Positions 9,172-18,149 are shown, counted from the stretch's first letter. The stretch is DNA of 64,000 bases from JAZDFC01 sp043808235 (GCA_043808235.1 JAZDFC010000031.1:1-64000), one strand, 5' to 3'. Notes: generated by a model not told the origin, from the letters alone. Made by a program: numbers and translations.

Positions 9172-9212
9172 AATTATTGAAAGTTGCCCGAAAAGAAATT
9201 TTCTTGATAATT

Positions 9213-9300
9213 CTTAGTGCCTTTGTGTCCTTGTGGCAAACAAAAATCTTCATTAACAACATAATTCAAAACAACTGTCACCAAGCCTCTAAGGCACAAA
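9213..9300. repeat. CTTTGTGTC-type inverted repeat pair
   Basis: CTTAGTGCCTTTGTGTCC plus TTGTGGC at 9213-9237 is matched in inverted orientation by CACCAAGCCTCTAAGGCACA at 9279-9298. Another pair lies at 11528-11591. The family is dispersed intergenic DNA; function unknown. Confidence 0.5.
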
Positions 9301-9530
9301 TCTTCTCAAAGAACTTTTTAATCTACGCTGCTAAAAAATGAGAATTTATATGAACTTCAATCCCATCATTATCATCAAATGTGGCTAAAGTCAAAGATAG
9401 TTGTTTTTTAGTCCGTCCTTTAAAACTGATGATAAATGTTATTCTAATTAAGAGTAATAAAATAGATTCTTACCGGCGGGCAGAAAATTTAGTTACCAAT
9501 GCTATAGTTAAAAACAAACAGCATTTCACT

Positions 9531-9569
9531 CAAAAGGTGTAGCTCCCTTTTCATCCCTTTGCTCGATTG
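9531..9569 (+). promoter_or_regulatory. Regulon element copy 5 (before DUF4398/OmpA operon)
   Basis: CAAAAGGTGTAGCTCC, then CTTTTCATCCCTTTG, then CTCGATTG. It ends 109 nt upstream of the ATG at 9678. Confidence 0.6.
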
Positions 9570-9677
9570 TATATTGAAGCTATCATCAATACATTATTTC
9601 GAATTTAAAAAGGTTTTCGATTCCTGTTCTGCATGAATTGAAAATCACATTACAAAACATTTTAAAAGGAGAATTCA

Positions 9678-10064
9678 ATGAAACATAAGAACATTGCCAT
9701 ATTAACGGGACTTGTTCTGTTCGCTGCAATAATTGCAGGTTGCGGAAGCAGTCCTGTGGTTGTAAATAAAGAGGCGTCCACATCGGCAATTCGTGCTGCC
9801 GAAGAGGTCGGTGCATCCGATATTTCCAGCGCATCTCTCTATTTACAACTCGCAAAAGAGGGGTTAGAGAACGCCACAACGCTTGAAGCTAAAGGCGAAA
9901 AGGAACAAGCTGAATCAATGTTGCTGCGTGCTGAAGCCGATGCCGAATTGGCAGTAGCTCTCTCTCACGGAGAATCCGATAAGACGGAAGCCACACAAGC
10001 ATTAGAGCGAGTACAAAAACTCCGAAAGGACAACCAAATACAAAAGAAAGGAAGTGACTTATGA
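9678..10064 (+). CDS. DUF4398-like lipoprotein
   Basis: A 128-residue lipoprotein (signal ending IIAGC, Cys22) with an Ala/Glu-rich helical body containing ASLYLQLAKEGLENA, matching the DUF4398 pattern. It is probably outer-membrane anchored and periplasmic. AAAAGGAG lies 8 nt before the ATG. The next gene overlaps its stop by four bases (ATGA), so the two are translationally coupled. Regulon element copy 5 is upstream. Confidence 0.75.
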   Translation: MKHKNIAILTGLVLFAAIIAGCGSSPVVVNKEASTSAIRAAEEVGASDISSASLYLQLAKEGLENATTLEAKGEKEQAESMLLRAEADAELAVALSHGESDKTEATQALERVQKLRKDNQIQKKGSDL

Positions 10065-10924
10065 AAGCTATAACATATCTCATCGTAATTGCATTCGCCG
10101 CGCTAATCGCTGGCTGCGCTGCAAGCATTCCCCCTCCGGAACTTGTTAATGCACGGCAGGCATACCAGCATGCAAGCTCGGGGCAAGCGGTTAAATTAGT
10201 TCCTGCAGAACTACATAAAGCACAATTGGCGCTCACAAATGCTGAGAGAGCTTTCCTGGAAGACCCTGATTCATACCGTACACGAGATCTAGCTTATATC
10301 GCAGATCGTAAAGCCAGGAGGGCTGAAGCTCTCGCTAATACTGTTGCTGAAAATGCTGTTACTGAAAAAGCAAACAAAGATTACGAGAAGGCACAGGCTG
10401 AAATTTTGAAGAATACAAAAGAAGACCTGGCTGCCACTGAGCGCAGCGAATTAATTAAAACAGAACAGCTTGCCGCAGAGCAAAAGGCACGCCTCGAAGC
10501 TGATGCTAGAGCGGCTAAAGCACAAGCTGATCTTGCAAAACTTGCAGCAGTAAAGGAAGAAGCTCGCGGTCTCGTAATTACACTTTCGGGCAGTGTCCTT
10601 TTTGCTTCTGACAAATCGGAACTGCTGCCGGCGGCGCAGAACAAGCTGAACCAGGTAGCCGATGCGCTCATGGAGACTAAAGAGCGGAGAATCACTGTTG
10701 AGGGTCATACGGACTCGCAGGGTTCTACAAGTCACAATCAGGACTTATCGCAGCGGCGCGCTGATGCAGTGCGTTCGTACCTTATTTCGCGTGGTTACCC
10801 CGGTGATCTGATTCAGGCACAGGGAATTGGTGAAAATAGACCTGTTGCAGATAATAATAACGCGGAAGGTAGAGCGAACAATAGGCGAGTAGAAATCATC
10901 GTCGACCGAATGGCTAAATTGTAA
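10061..10924 (+). CDS. OmpA-family lipoprotein with DUF4398-like N-terminus
   Basis: A 287-residue lipoprotein (lipobox LIAGC) with an Ala/Glu/Lys-rich helical region up to about residue 165 and a C-terminal OmpA/MotB peptidoglycan-binding domain (about 175-285). The domain shows VEGHTDSQGS, LSQRRADAVRSYL and NNRRVEI. It should tether the outer membrane to peptidoglycan. It overlaps the preceding DUF4398 gene by 4 nt. It is one of four OmpA-domain proteins in this window, three of which are linked to the regulon element. Confidence 0.88.
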   Translation: MKAITYLIVIAFAALIAGCAASIPPPELVNARQAYQHASSGQAVKLVPAELHKAQLALTNAERAFLEDPDSYRTRDLAYIADRKARRAEALANTVAENAVTEKANKDYEKAQAEILKNTKEDLAATERSELIKTEQLAAEQKARLEADARAAKAQADLAKLAAVKEEARGLVITLSGSVLFASDKSELLPAAQNKLNQVADALMETKERRITVEGHTDSQGSTSHNQDLSQRRADAVRSYLISRGYPGDLIQAQGIGENRPVADNNNAEGRANNRRVEIIVDRMAKL

Positions 10925-11055
10925 TGAAGCATTAATATATTGCATGCAGAGAGATGGAGGACCGTGAGATGATCCAGGGTTGGCAGGGTAAGCACTGCAT
11001 AAATTACCACGTCATTTAGAGCGTGTTGTATAATAAAATTATTTTTACTTAATAG

Positions 11056-11285
11056 CCGCGAGCTTTAGCTCGCGGACATTTAAAAGAAAAATATTTGGCT
11101 TTAGCCACATATATTAACTTTTATAATTTCATTGGGGCTAAAGCCCGAAATTTTTGAATATAACTATACTATACCCCGACATAAATGTCGGGGCTATTAA
11201 ATTGATTTATGCTGATTTTAGATCTAAATAGCCCCGTGCTTCAGCACGGGGTGATTATAGTCCGAACCAAATCGGGCTTTAGCCC
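11056..11285. repeat. Cluster of REP-like GC hairpins
   Basis: Five palindromes occur in 230 nt. CCGCGAGC-TTTA-GCTCGCGG is at 11056-11075. GGGC-TAAA-GCCC is at 11135-11146. CCCCGACAT-AA-ATGTCGGGG is at 11174-11193. CCCCGTGC-TTCA-GCACGGGG is at 11232-11251. GGGC-TTTA-GCCC is at 11274-11285. Each has a 2-4 nt loop and is flanked by AT-rich DNA. They resemble REP-type elements mobilised by Y1 transposases, but no such transposase is in the window. Confidence 0.7.
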
Positions 11286-11527
11286 AATGCTATTCTACAA
11301 TTAGTATGTTGATTATTTCATTGTCAGGTTAATAGCTTCAGATTTTTGACAAATTCATGGTTGGTAAAAATTTAAGTTTGTTGAAAAAAGAAATCAATTC
11401 AACTGCATATTTAGAGGGACTGCGACGCAGTTCAAACTCAGCAACTGATATATACTCACTATAAATCAGTTTTCGGATTTTGCCTTAAAGTCGAAATTGA
11501 CTTAATAATTATTTTGTCAGTATAATT

Positions 11528-11591
11528 CTTTGTGTCTTAGAGCCTTAGTGGCGTTGATTAAAATTGCCACGAAGACACAAAGTCACCAAGA
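11528..11591. repeat. CTTTGTGTCTT inverted repeat
   Basis: The left arm (CTTTGTGTCTTAGAGCC, then TTAGTGGC) and right arm (GCCACGAAGACACAAAG) are near-complementary around a 12-nt AT-rich loop. Same family as the pair at 9213-9300. Confidence 0.6.
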
Positions 11592-11730
11592 AATCTAAAA
11601 GCGTCTCGGTTTTGTTAAGTTCAGGGAAAAAAGTATCGAAAAGCAATTTCTTCACAGTATATCTCGATATTAATAAAATATTTTCATCTGTGTAATTCGT
11701 AACATCATCGTCATAAATAACTCCCCCACT

Positions 11731-11769
11731 CATAAGAATTAGTTCCTTTTTCATCCCTTTGGACTATGG
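11731..11769 (+). promoter_or_regulatory. Regulon element copy 6 (before KaiC-like gene)
   Basis: CATAAGAATTAGTTCC, then TTTTTCATCCCTTTG, then GACTATGG. It ends 173 nt upstream of the KaiC-like start, the longest spacing in the set. Confidence 0.55.
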
Positions 11770-11941
11770 TTTTACTTTATTGATATTTTTATTATTGATT
11801 GAGGTATAGATACAAAAAGAAAGATTTTCTTTTAAAGTGTAAAATATATCATTGACTGATAGATAATGGCAATTGAGGAAATTTCTAACGATGTATTTAT
11901 ACTCACAAAAGAGGTGAAAACAATTTTAGAGATAAATTACT

Positions 11942-13672
11942 ATGAAGAAAAAAGAAGTAAAATTTGAACGGAAGACTTTGGCTAAATCTCCCACAAGCAT
12001 TCAAGGGTTAGATGAAATAACCGGCGGAGGATTACCGAGAGGCAGACCGACGCTTGTTTGCGGAGGTGCGGGCTGCGGAAAGACTCTATTTGCAATGGAG
12101 TTTCTAGTACGCGGTGCAACACAATACAATGAACATGGTGTATTCATATCTTTCGAGGAAACCGAAAAAGAACTTGCGGCAAATGTTGCCTCACTGGGAT
12201 TTGATTTGGTTAAACTTGTAAAGCAAAAAAAGATTTGGGTTGAACATATTCACGTTGAACGGGGTGAAATAGAACAGAGTGGTGAATATGATTTGAAAGG
12301 TTTGTTTGTTCGTATCCATCAGGCAATTGAAAGCATTGGAGCGAAGCGTGTTGTGCTGGATACTATTGAATCACTATTTTCGGCGCTGCCAAATCAAACT
12401 GTTGTGCGGACAGAGCTGCGTCGGTTATTCGGATGGTTGAAAAAGAAAGACGTTACCGCAATAATCACAGGGGAACGCGGCAATGGTACATTAACGCGCC
12501 AGGGTTTGGAGGAGTATGTTTCCGATTGCGTCATTCTATTAGATCATCGTGTGAGCGATCAATCATCCATCCGGCGTTTGCGAATTGTCAAATATCGCGG
12601 CTCGACTCACGGTACAAATGAATATCCATTCTTAATTGATGAAGACGGTTTTTCAATTCTGCCTGTTACTTCGTTGGGATTGAAACACATTTCATCGAAT
12701 GAGAGAATTTCCTCCGGCATCCCGCGTCTCGATACAATGCTCTCCGGTAAAGGTTACTTTCGTGGAAGCACTATACTGGTTTCAGGTTCCGCCGGCACAG
12801 GCAAGACGAGCCTTGCTGCGCAATTTGTTGAAGCAGCGTGCAAACGCGGCGAGCGTGTTCTTTATTTTGCTTTCGAAGAATCACCAAGTCAGTTTATGCG
12901 CAATATGTCTTCAATCGGAATACATTTAGATCCCTGGGTAAAAAAAGGATTGCTTCACTTTCATGCAACACGCCCTACTCTATTTGGATTGGAACATCAT
13001 CTAACAACCACAATTAAATTAATCAATAAGGTTAAGCCGCAAATCGTTATCCTAGATCCTATCGATGCATTCGTAATTGGAGGGAATGAAACTGAGGTAA
13101 AAATAATGTTGCTGCGTCTTGTGGATTTTTTGAAGATGAGAAATATCACTGCCTTCTTCGCAAGTCTCACGAACTCAGGCGAAAACCAGGAGCTTACAGA
13201 CATGTCTATATCATCACTAATAGATACATGGCTGCTGTTGCGTGATATAGAAATCGGCGGTGAACGCAATAGAGGATTGTATATTCTTAAATCGCGCGGT
13301 ATGGCGCATTCCAATCAAATACGTGAGTTTATTCTTACCAACCACGGAATTGAATTGCTTGATGTTTATGTCGGTCCGGAAGGTGTATTGACGGGTTCGG
13401 CTCGATTATCGCAGGAAGCGAAAAACAATGAAGAACAATTTTTACGTCAGCAGGAAATTGAACGCAAACAGCTCGGATTGGAACTTAAACGTGCTGCAAC
13501 CGAAGCTCAAATCGTAGTATTACAATCTGAATTCAAAGAAGACGAATCGGAAACACTAAAAATTATTGAGATGGAAAAAGCTAAAACAGAAAGGTTCGCG
13601 GAAGATCAGAAAAAAATGGCGCGGAGCAGAAAGGCGGATACGCTTATTAAAAAATATACACCGCCTCTTTAA
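11942..13672 (+). CDS. KaiC-like double RecA-domain ATPase
   Basis: A 576-residue protein with two tandem KaiC/RecA domains. Walker A motifs are GGAGCGKT (residues 41-48) and SGSAGTGKT (about 281-289), with the catalytic Glu pairs in SFEETEKE and AFEESPSQ. The C-terminal domain keeps a TDMSISSLIDTW segment at the position of the KaiC phosphorylation loop, with Ser-Ser in place of Ser-Thr. A charged ~80-residue helical tail extends the C-terminus. KaiC homologues outside cyanobacteria act in signalling or stress rather than a proven clock. No kaiA or kaiB is nearby. Element copy 6 links it to the stress regulon. Confidence 0.9.
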   Translation: MKKKEVKFERKTLAKSPTSIQGLDEITGGGLPRGRPTLVCGGAGCGKTLFAMEFLVRGATQYNEHGVFISFEETEKELAANVASLGFDLVKLVKQKKIWVEHIHVERGEIEQSGEYDLKGLFVRIHQAIESIGAKRVVLDTIESLFSALPNQTVVRTELRRLFGWLKKKDVTAIITGERGNGTLTRQGLEEYVSDCVILLDHRVSDQSSIRRLRIVKYRGSTHGTNEYPFLIDEDGFSILPVTSLGLKHISSNERISSGIPRLDTMLSGKGYFRGSTILVSGSAGTGKTSLAAQFVEAACKRGERVLYFAFEESPSQFMRNMSSIGIHLDPWVKKGLLHFHATRPTLFGLEHHLTTTIKLINKVKPQIVILDPIDAFVIGGNETEVKIMLLRLVDFLKMRNITAFFASLTNSGENQELTDMSISSLIDTWLLLRDIEIGGERNRGLYILKSRGMAHSNQIREFILTNHGIELLDVYVGPEGVLTGSARLSQEAKNNEEQFLRQQEIERKQLGLELKRAATEAQIVVLQSEFKEDESETLKIIEMEKAKTERFAEDQKKMARSRKADTLIKKYTPPL

Positions 13673-13733
13673 TCCGTCAAACTGATCCGTCAAACTGATC
13701 CGTCAAATTTATGCCGGACAGGTGCCGGACAGG
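13672..13733. repeat. Short tandem repeats after the KaiC-like gene
   Basis: A 13-nt unit (ATCCGTCAAACTG) is repeated about 2.8 times at 13672-13707. It is followed by an 11-nt unit (TGCCGGACAGG) repeated twice at 13712-13733. They start at the stop codon of the KaiC-like gene. Confidence 0.75.
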
Positions 13734-13771
13734 TAAGTAAAGAATTATAAAAATATAAAAGGAGAAAAGTC

Positions 13772-13906
13772 ATGAGCAAAGGTCAAAACAGTAAAAGTGG
13801 TTCTAAAAAAGAACCGGCAAAAACAATGAAAGAAAAAAAAGCTGCAAAAAGAGAAAAGAAAAATGAAAAGAGGAATCATGGTCTCCTCGATTTAATACAG
13901 ACTTGA
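13772..13906 (+). CDS. Small lysine-rich protein (44 aa)
   Basis: A short gene of 44 codons beginning MSKGQNSKSG, followed by many Lys/Glu residues (EKKAAKREKKNEKR) and a hydrophobic end (LLDLIQT). AAAAGGAG lies 9 nt before the ATG, which supports translation. It is strongly basic and probably disordered, possibly RNA- or ribosome-associated, but the function is unknown. Confidence 0.6.
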   Translation: MSKGQNSKSGSKKEPAKTMKEKKAAKREKKNEKRNHGLLDLIQT

Positions 13907-13985
13907 TTGTTTGGGTAATAGAGCTTTTTGAGAAAACTCTATTGCGTCTGCCAGTGAATTTTTAATATTGAAAGACATCAATAAA

Positions 13986-14828
13986 ATGGAAAAAATAATT
14001 TTGCAGAAGTCTAAAAATGAAAATCAAAATGCGGAAGTCGTCTCTAAAAATAATACAGAGATAATTTCTGATTCTGTTTTTAAAAAATTCTTCTTAGAAA
14101 TATATGCCATAACAATTTTTACCTTGCGCTTTTTCAAAGAGGTTTTTAAACCGCCCTACGAGATTAATGAACTAATAAAACAATCTTTTCTAATCGGGTA
14201 CAAGTCTCTTTCTTTAGTGGCGATTACCAGCTTTATAATTGGACTCGTACTTACAATTCAGTCAAGACCTACCTTAGCAAAATTTGGAGCCGAATCATTG
14301 TTGCCTTTGATGGTTGCAATTTCGATCATACGGGAAATAGGACCGGTAATAACCGCGTTAATCTTTGCCGGAAAAGTAGGGTCGGGAATCGGAGCGGAAC
14401 TTGCCTCAATGAATGTATCCGAACAAATTGATGCGATGCAGGTATCATGGACCAATCCGTTTAAATATCTTGTTGTTACAAGGGTGGTTTCCGCAACATT
14501 TATGCTTCCGGTATTGGTAGTATTTGCCGATTTTGTCGGTATGATAGGTGCATTTGTCGGTGTTAATTTAAAAGGGAATGTAAGCGCATTCTTATTCTTT
14601 TCGCAGATATTTCACAGTATAGGGTTTAATGATTTGATTCCGGCTTTCATAAAAACTTTTTTCTTCGGTTTTGCAATCGGACTAATAGGAAGCTATAAAG
14701 GTTATTACTCTAATAAGGGAACTGAAGGAGTTGGAAAAGCGGCAAACTCTGCCGTAGTAATAGCATCTCTAATGGTTTTTATAATAGATATGATAGCTGT
14801 ACAAATAACAAGTTTGTTTCAAAACTAA
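13986..14828 (+). CDS. mlaE: MlaE-type lipid ABC transporter permease
   Basis: The inner-membrane permease of an Mla-type lipid transport system, with about five membrane helices. Recognisable motifs are IREIGPVITALIFAGKVGSG, ELASMNVSEQIDAM and a conserved GLIGSYKGYY segment. The ATG at 13986 is chosen; a TTG 18 nt upstream (13968) is also in frame, and neither has a clear Shine-Dalgarno sequence. The ATPase and MCE subunits follow at once, giving a minimal permease-ATPase-MCE operon. Confidence 0.88.
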   Translation: MEKIILQKSKNENQNAEVVSKNNTEIISDSVFKKFFLEIYAITIFTLRFFKEVFKPPYEINELIKQSFLIGYKSLSLVAITSFIIGLVLTIQSRPTLAKFGAESLLPLMVAISIIREIGPVITALIFAGKVGSGIGAELASMNVSEQIDAMQVSWTNPFKYLVVTRVVSATFMLPVLVVFADFVGMIGAFVGVNLKGNVSAFLFFSQIFHSIGFNDLIPAFIKTFFFGFAIGLIGSYKGYYSNKGTEGVGKAANSAVVIASLMVFIIDMIAVQITSLFQN

Positions 14829-14836
14829 ATGGAATA

Positions 14837-15643
14837 ATGAGCAGAATGACAACAATCGAAACTACTACAATAACCGAACAGGATGATAAGCAAAACGGGC
14901 TTGATCCATTGGAACAGATTCCCGTTGTAGAGATGGAACATCTTAAGAAATCCTTTGGGAATAATCATGTGCTCAGGGATATTAACCTGGTTATTAATAA
15001 AGGAGAAAACGTTGTTGTACTTGGGAAATCCGGAACGGGTAAATCAGTGCTTATTAAATGTATTGTTGGTTTGGTGGATCCGGACGACGGCAAGCTCGCA
15101 ATATTTGGAAAAAACATTTCCGGGCTAAAGGAAAAGGAGCTAATTGAAATACGTAAAAAGATTGGGTTCCTATTTCAAAGCGCCGCACTTTATGATTCCA
15201 TGACGGTAAGAGAGAATCTTGAATTTCCGCTTAAGAGGCAATTGCATTCGACTCGCAAAGGAACGATGAACTCACTAATAGAAGAAGCATTAGAAACCGT
15301 TGGGCTTGCGGATACAATTGATTTGATGCCTTCGGAGCTTTCCGGCGGTATGCGTAAAAGATTAGGATTAGCCCGAACGTTGATCTTAAAACCCGAGATA
15401 ATGCTTTATGATGAGCCTACAACAGGATTAGATCCAATAACATCAAAAGAAATTAGCAGCCTAATCCTGGAAGTACAAAAAAAATATAATACATCTTCAA
15501 TCATTATCACACACGATATTGAATGCGCCAGACGTACCGCAAATAGAATCATAGTTATTAAAGACGGAGTGTGCGCAGCAGAAGGATCATTCACCGATCT
15601 CGAAAATGCGGCGGATGAATGGATACGGTCATTTTTTGAATAA
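14837..15643 (+). CDS. mlaF: MlaF-type lipid ABC transporter ATPase
   Basis: A 268-residue ABC ATPase with Walker A (LGKSGTGKSVL), Q-loop (GFLFQSAALYDSMTV), signature (LSGGMRKRLGLARTL), Walker B (IMLYDEPTTGLDP) and H-loop (IIITHDI). The SGGM signature and LFQSAALYDSMTV match the MlaF branch. It starts 8 nt after the permease stop. It energises phospholipid transport between the membranes. Confidence 0.92.
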   Translation: MSRMTTIETTTITEQDDKQNGLDPLEQIPVVEMEHLKKSFGNNHVLRDINLVINKGENVVVLGKSGTGKSVLIKCIVGLVDPDDGKLAIFGKNISGLKEKELIEIRKKIGFLFQSAALYDSMTVRENLEFPLKRQLHSTRKGTMNSLIEEALETVGLADTIDLMPSELSGGMRKRLGLARTLILKPEIMLYDEPTTGLDPITSKEISSLILEVQKKYNTSSIIITHDIECARRTANRIIVIKDGVCAAEGSFTDLENAADEWIRSFFE

Positions 15644-15673
15644 TACATCAGAAAAAATAAATGAGCAGATAAA

Positions 15674-16558
15674 ATGAAAAAGGATATAACCAATAAAATC
15701 AGACTTGGAATATTTGTTACCCTCGGAATTGCAGCATTCATTGTTGCAATATATTATATCGGCGAGGGGCAGCAATTATTCAGGAGTTCGTTTAGGGTAA
15801 GCAGTGTATTTAAGGATGTTGCCGGACTTCAAGCCGGAAATAATGTACGGCTGTCGGGAGTAAATGTAGGTACTGTGGACAATATAATTATTGTGAGCGA
15901 CACTTCAGTTAGAGTAGATATAATAATTGAAGAGTCAACCCGAAAATTTATAAAAAAGGATGCGGTAGCAAGTATCGGCACGGAAGGATTTATGGGTAAT
16001 AAAATTTTAATTATAAATCCCGGCACAGGAAGTAAAAAGGGAATAGAAGAAAATGATGTTATCGAAACAATCCCGCCGTTTAATATGGACGAAGTAATGT
16101 TGGCTTTAAAAACAAATATTGATAATTCAACAAAAGTCACTAATGATTTATCTATGATTACGAACAGTATTCAATCGGGAAAAGGAACAATTGGAATGCT
16201 GCTGATGGATGAATCTTTGGCAAAAAATATTAAGACTTCCATCCAAACTCTACAAGACGGCACGACAGGATTAAAAAATCTAATGGAAGACGCTAACAAT
16301 AGTTTTGCACAATTTAATTTTGATGAGTTTTTGATTTCAATAGAAACGACTATGAAAAATGCATCCGATATCACAAATGATTTGTCCGGGATTACTAACA
16401 ATATAAATTCAGGAAATGGAATGATTGGGAAACTGCTAATGGATAAATCGATGGCGCAAAATATTGACTCTACTTTAATTAATTTGAAAGAAGTATCGGC
16501 TGAATTTAAAATACTAATTGAAGAAGCAGAAGATAGCTGGCTGCTGTGGGGATTTTAA
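15674..16558 (+). CDS. mlaD: MlaD-type MCE protein
   Basis: A 294-residue protein with an N-terminal membrane anchor (about 10-30) and one MCE domain (about 35-115, AGLQAGNNVRLSGVNVGTV). The C-terminal helical region carries two diverged copies of a segment of the form DLSxITNxIxSGxGxIGxLL, near 160 and 240. It is the periplasmic lipid-binding subunit of the transporter; it lies 30 nt after the ATPase gene. The repeated tail is typical of longer MCE proteins. Confidence 0.88.
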   Translation: MKKDITNKIRLGIFVTLGIAAFIVAIYYIGEGQQLFRSSFRVSSVFKDVAGLQAGNNVRLSGVNVGTVDNIIIVSDTSVRVDIIIEESTRKFIKKDAVASIGTEGFMGNKILIINPGTGSKKGIEENDVIETIPPFNMDEVMLALKTNIDNSTKVTNDLSMITNSIQSGKGTIGMLLMDESLAKNIKTSIQTLQDGTTGLKNLMEDANNSFAQFNFDEFLISIETTMKNASDITNDLSGITNNINSGNGMIGKLLMDKSMAQNIDSTLINLKEVSAEFKILIEEAEDSWLLWGF

Positions 16559-16640
16559 ATTTTGGACGAATCAATTATTACTTATGTAAAAATAATTAGG
16601 ATGAGTTCTCTCCTCCTAAAAATCTAGAAAGGATAAAGTT

Positions 16641-16883
16641 ATGTTCTTAAAAGCAGTGGGATTAATATTAATTATTACAGGTCTTATTTTCACTTTATAT
16701 ACCGGATTAGGTTTTAGAGTAAACGGAGAAGCGCCGGATATTCAAAGCGATCAGATTACCGTTACCAGTGAGTATGAACGATATATAAATCCATTAATTG
16801 GAATTGGAGTAATCGTAATAGGCGGAATAGCTTTTTTTTATAGTAGTAGAAATGATATAGCACAAAACCGGAATGAACAATAA
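16641..16883 (+). CDS. Small two-helix membrane protein
   Basis: An 80-residue protein with two membrane helices (about 4-22 and 50-68) joined by a polar loop. AGAAAGGATAAAG precedes the ATG. Family not firmly recognised; the layout resembles small DUF3185-like proteins. It follows the Mla operon by 82 nt and may be its last gene. Confidence 0.6.
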   Translation: MFLKAVGLILIITGLIFTLYTGLGFRVNGEAPDIQSDQITVTSEYERYINPLIGIGVIVIGGIAFFYSSRNDIAQNRNEQ

Positions 16884-16889
16884 TCTCGA

Positions 16890-16929
16890 CCGAAAGCAGT
16901 AGTTCCTTTTTCATCCACTTGCTCTATAT
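16890..16929 (+). promoter_or_regulatory. Regulon element copy 7 (before DUF3494 protein)
   Basis: CGAAAGCAGTAGTTCC, then TTTTTCATCCACTTG, then CTCTATAT. It ends 132 nt before the ATG at 17061. Confidence 0.55.
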
Positions 16930-17060
16930 CCTTTTACCCAACCACAATCTAACTTAGATATAAGCATTTAGTTAAAACTAAATGTACTAATTGATTCCGA
17001 ACAACGAGAAAGCCGAATTGTTCGAACAATTTTTTTTCAACTAATCACAAGGAAGATTTT

Positions 17061-18149
17061 ATGAAAACTTTTGCACAAAATATAGTGTCCATCTATAACA
17101 GATGGACGCGATTTATCGCAATGATGCTAATTATTGCTTTAATAGTTCCTTCCGAAGCTATGTCACAGTTGTCGCCGTCGCCAGTAAATCTTGGAACTGC
17201 CGGGAATTTTGTGATTTTAGCTAAGACGGGAATTTCATCCACCGGAACAACCGACATTACCGGTGATATTGGAGTAAGCCCTGTTGCTGCAACATACATA
17301 ACAGGTTTTGGATTAATAATGGATCCATCAGGCGTATTTTCTACATCATCTTTAGTCACCGGGAATGTATATGCTGCCGATTATACTGATCCAACTCCAA
17401 CACAAATGACTACGGCTGTGGGAGATATGGAAACCGCATATACCGATGCAGCCGGACGAACATTACCCGATTATACTGAGCTTTATGCCGGTGATGTTAC
17501 CGGACAGACTCTTACTCCCGGTCTTTATAAGTGGGGCACTGGAGTGCTAATCTCTGCTGCCGGTGTTACAATTTCCGGCAAGGCATCCGATGTCTGGATA
17601 TTTCAGATAGCGCATGATCTAACCCTGGCTAATGGAGCGATCGTTACTCTGAGCGATGGCGCCCAGGCTTCAAACATTTTCTGGCAAGTCGCCGGTCAAG
17701 TTACCCTTGGAACAACATCTGCCATGAAAGGAATTATATTAAGTCAAACGTTGATTGAGATGCAGACCGGCGCAACGTTGAACGGCAGAGCGCTGGCACA
17801 GACTGCAGTTGCCTTAGATGCCACAACAATCACCAAACAGGAAAATGTAACCATCATCAAGGATAATAATAATTTAACGCCTGATGAATATGCACTCTAC
17901 CAAAACTATCCAAATCCTTTCAATCCTTCGTCGACGATTAGATTTGCTTTACCTAACAAAACGAATTTTGTAAAAATTATTGTAGCTGACATTCTTGGGA
18001 AAGAAATCATAGTATTGATAAATGAAGAGAAGAATCCCGGTGAATATGAAGTGACTTTCGACGCAAAAGAATTGGCAAGCGGAATATATTTCTACATGAT
18101 GAGATCCGGAGATTTCGTAAAAAGTATGAAAATGATTTTGATGAAATAA
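17061..18149 (+). CDS. DUF3494 ice-binding-like protein with T9SS sorting domain
   Basis: A 362-residue exported protein. A signal peptide ends near AMSQ. Residues about 38-260 form a DUF3494 (ice-binding-like) beta-helix: VNLGTAGNFVILAKTGIS near the start, then GVSPVAA and SDVWIFQIAHDLTL. Residues about 275-362 are a type IX secretion type A sorting domain: ALYQNYPNPFNPSSTIRF and GIYFYMMRSGDFVKSMKMIL. The protein should cross the outer membrane and be anchored or released. DUF3494 folds bind ice in some proteins, but others act in adhesion. Element copy 7 is upstream. Confidence 0.88.
   Translation: MKTFAQNIVSIYNRWTRFIAMMLIIALIVPSEAMSQLSPSPVNLGTAGNFVILAKTGISSTGTTDITGDIGVSPVAATYITGFGLIMDPSGVFSTSSLVTGNVYAADYTDPTPTQMTTAVGDMETAYTDAAGRTLPDYTELYAGDVTGQTLTPGLYKWGTGVLISAAGVTISGKASDVWIFQIAHDLTLANGAIVTLSDGAQASNIFWQVAGQVTLGTTSAMKGIILSQTLIEMQTGATLNGRALAQTAVALDATTITKQENVTIIKDNNNLTPDEYALYQNYPNPFNPSSTIRFALPNKTNFVKIIVADILGKEIIVLINEEKNPGEYEVTFDAKELASGIYFYMMRSGDFVKSMKMILMK

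Larger units (their letters stand above)
9066..9677. other. Repeat-rich intergenic region
   Basis: About 600 nt with no convincing gene. It contains the 7-bp tandem repeat at 9107-9171, two CTTTGTG-type repeats (9213-9240, and inverted at 9279-9300) and regulon element copy 5 near its end. An open frame at 9108-9341 is made of repeat sequence and is not called a gene. Confidence 0.6.
10925..11941. other. 1 kb intergenic region with hairpin cluster
   Basis: No gene is supported. The region holds a cluster of perfect GC-rich hairpins (11056-11285), a CTTTGTGTCTT inverted repeat (11528-11591) and regulon element copy 6 (11731-11769). A minus-strand open frame at 11545-11754 starts inside the element and ends inside the inverted repeat, so it is not called. 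Confidence 0.6.

Noticed and set aside
9108..9341. 77-codon open frame on the + strand
   Set aside because: It consists of the 7-bp tandem repeat and other repeat DNA, with a low-complexity product and no ribosome site.
11545..11754. 69-codon minus-strand open frame
   Set aside because: It begins inside regulon element copy 6 (whose reverse complement encodes MKKE) and ends in the CTTTGTG inverted repeat; no homologous character.
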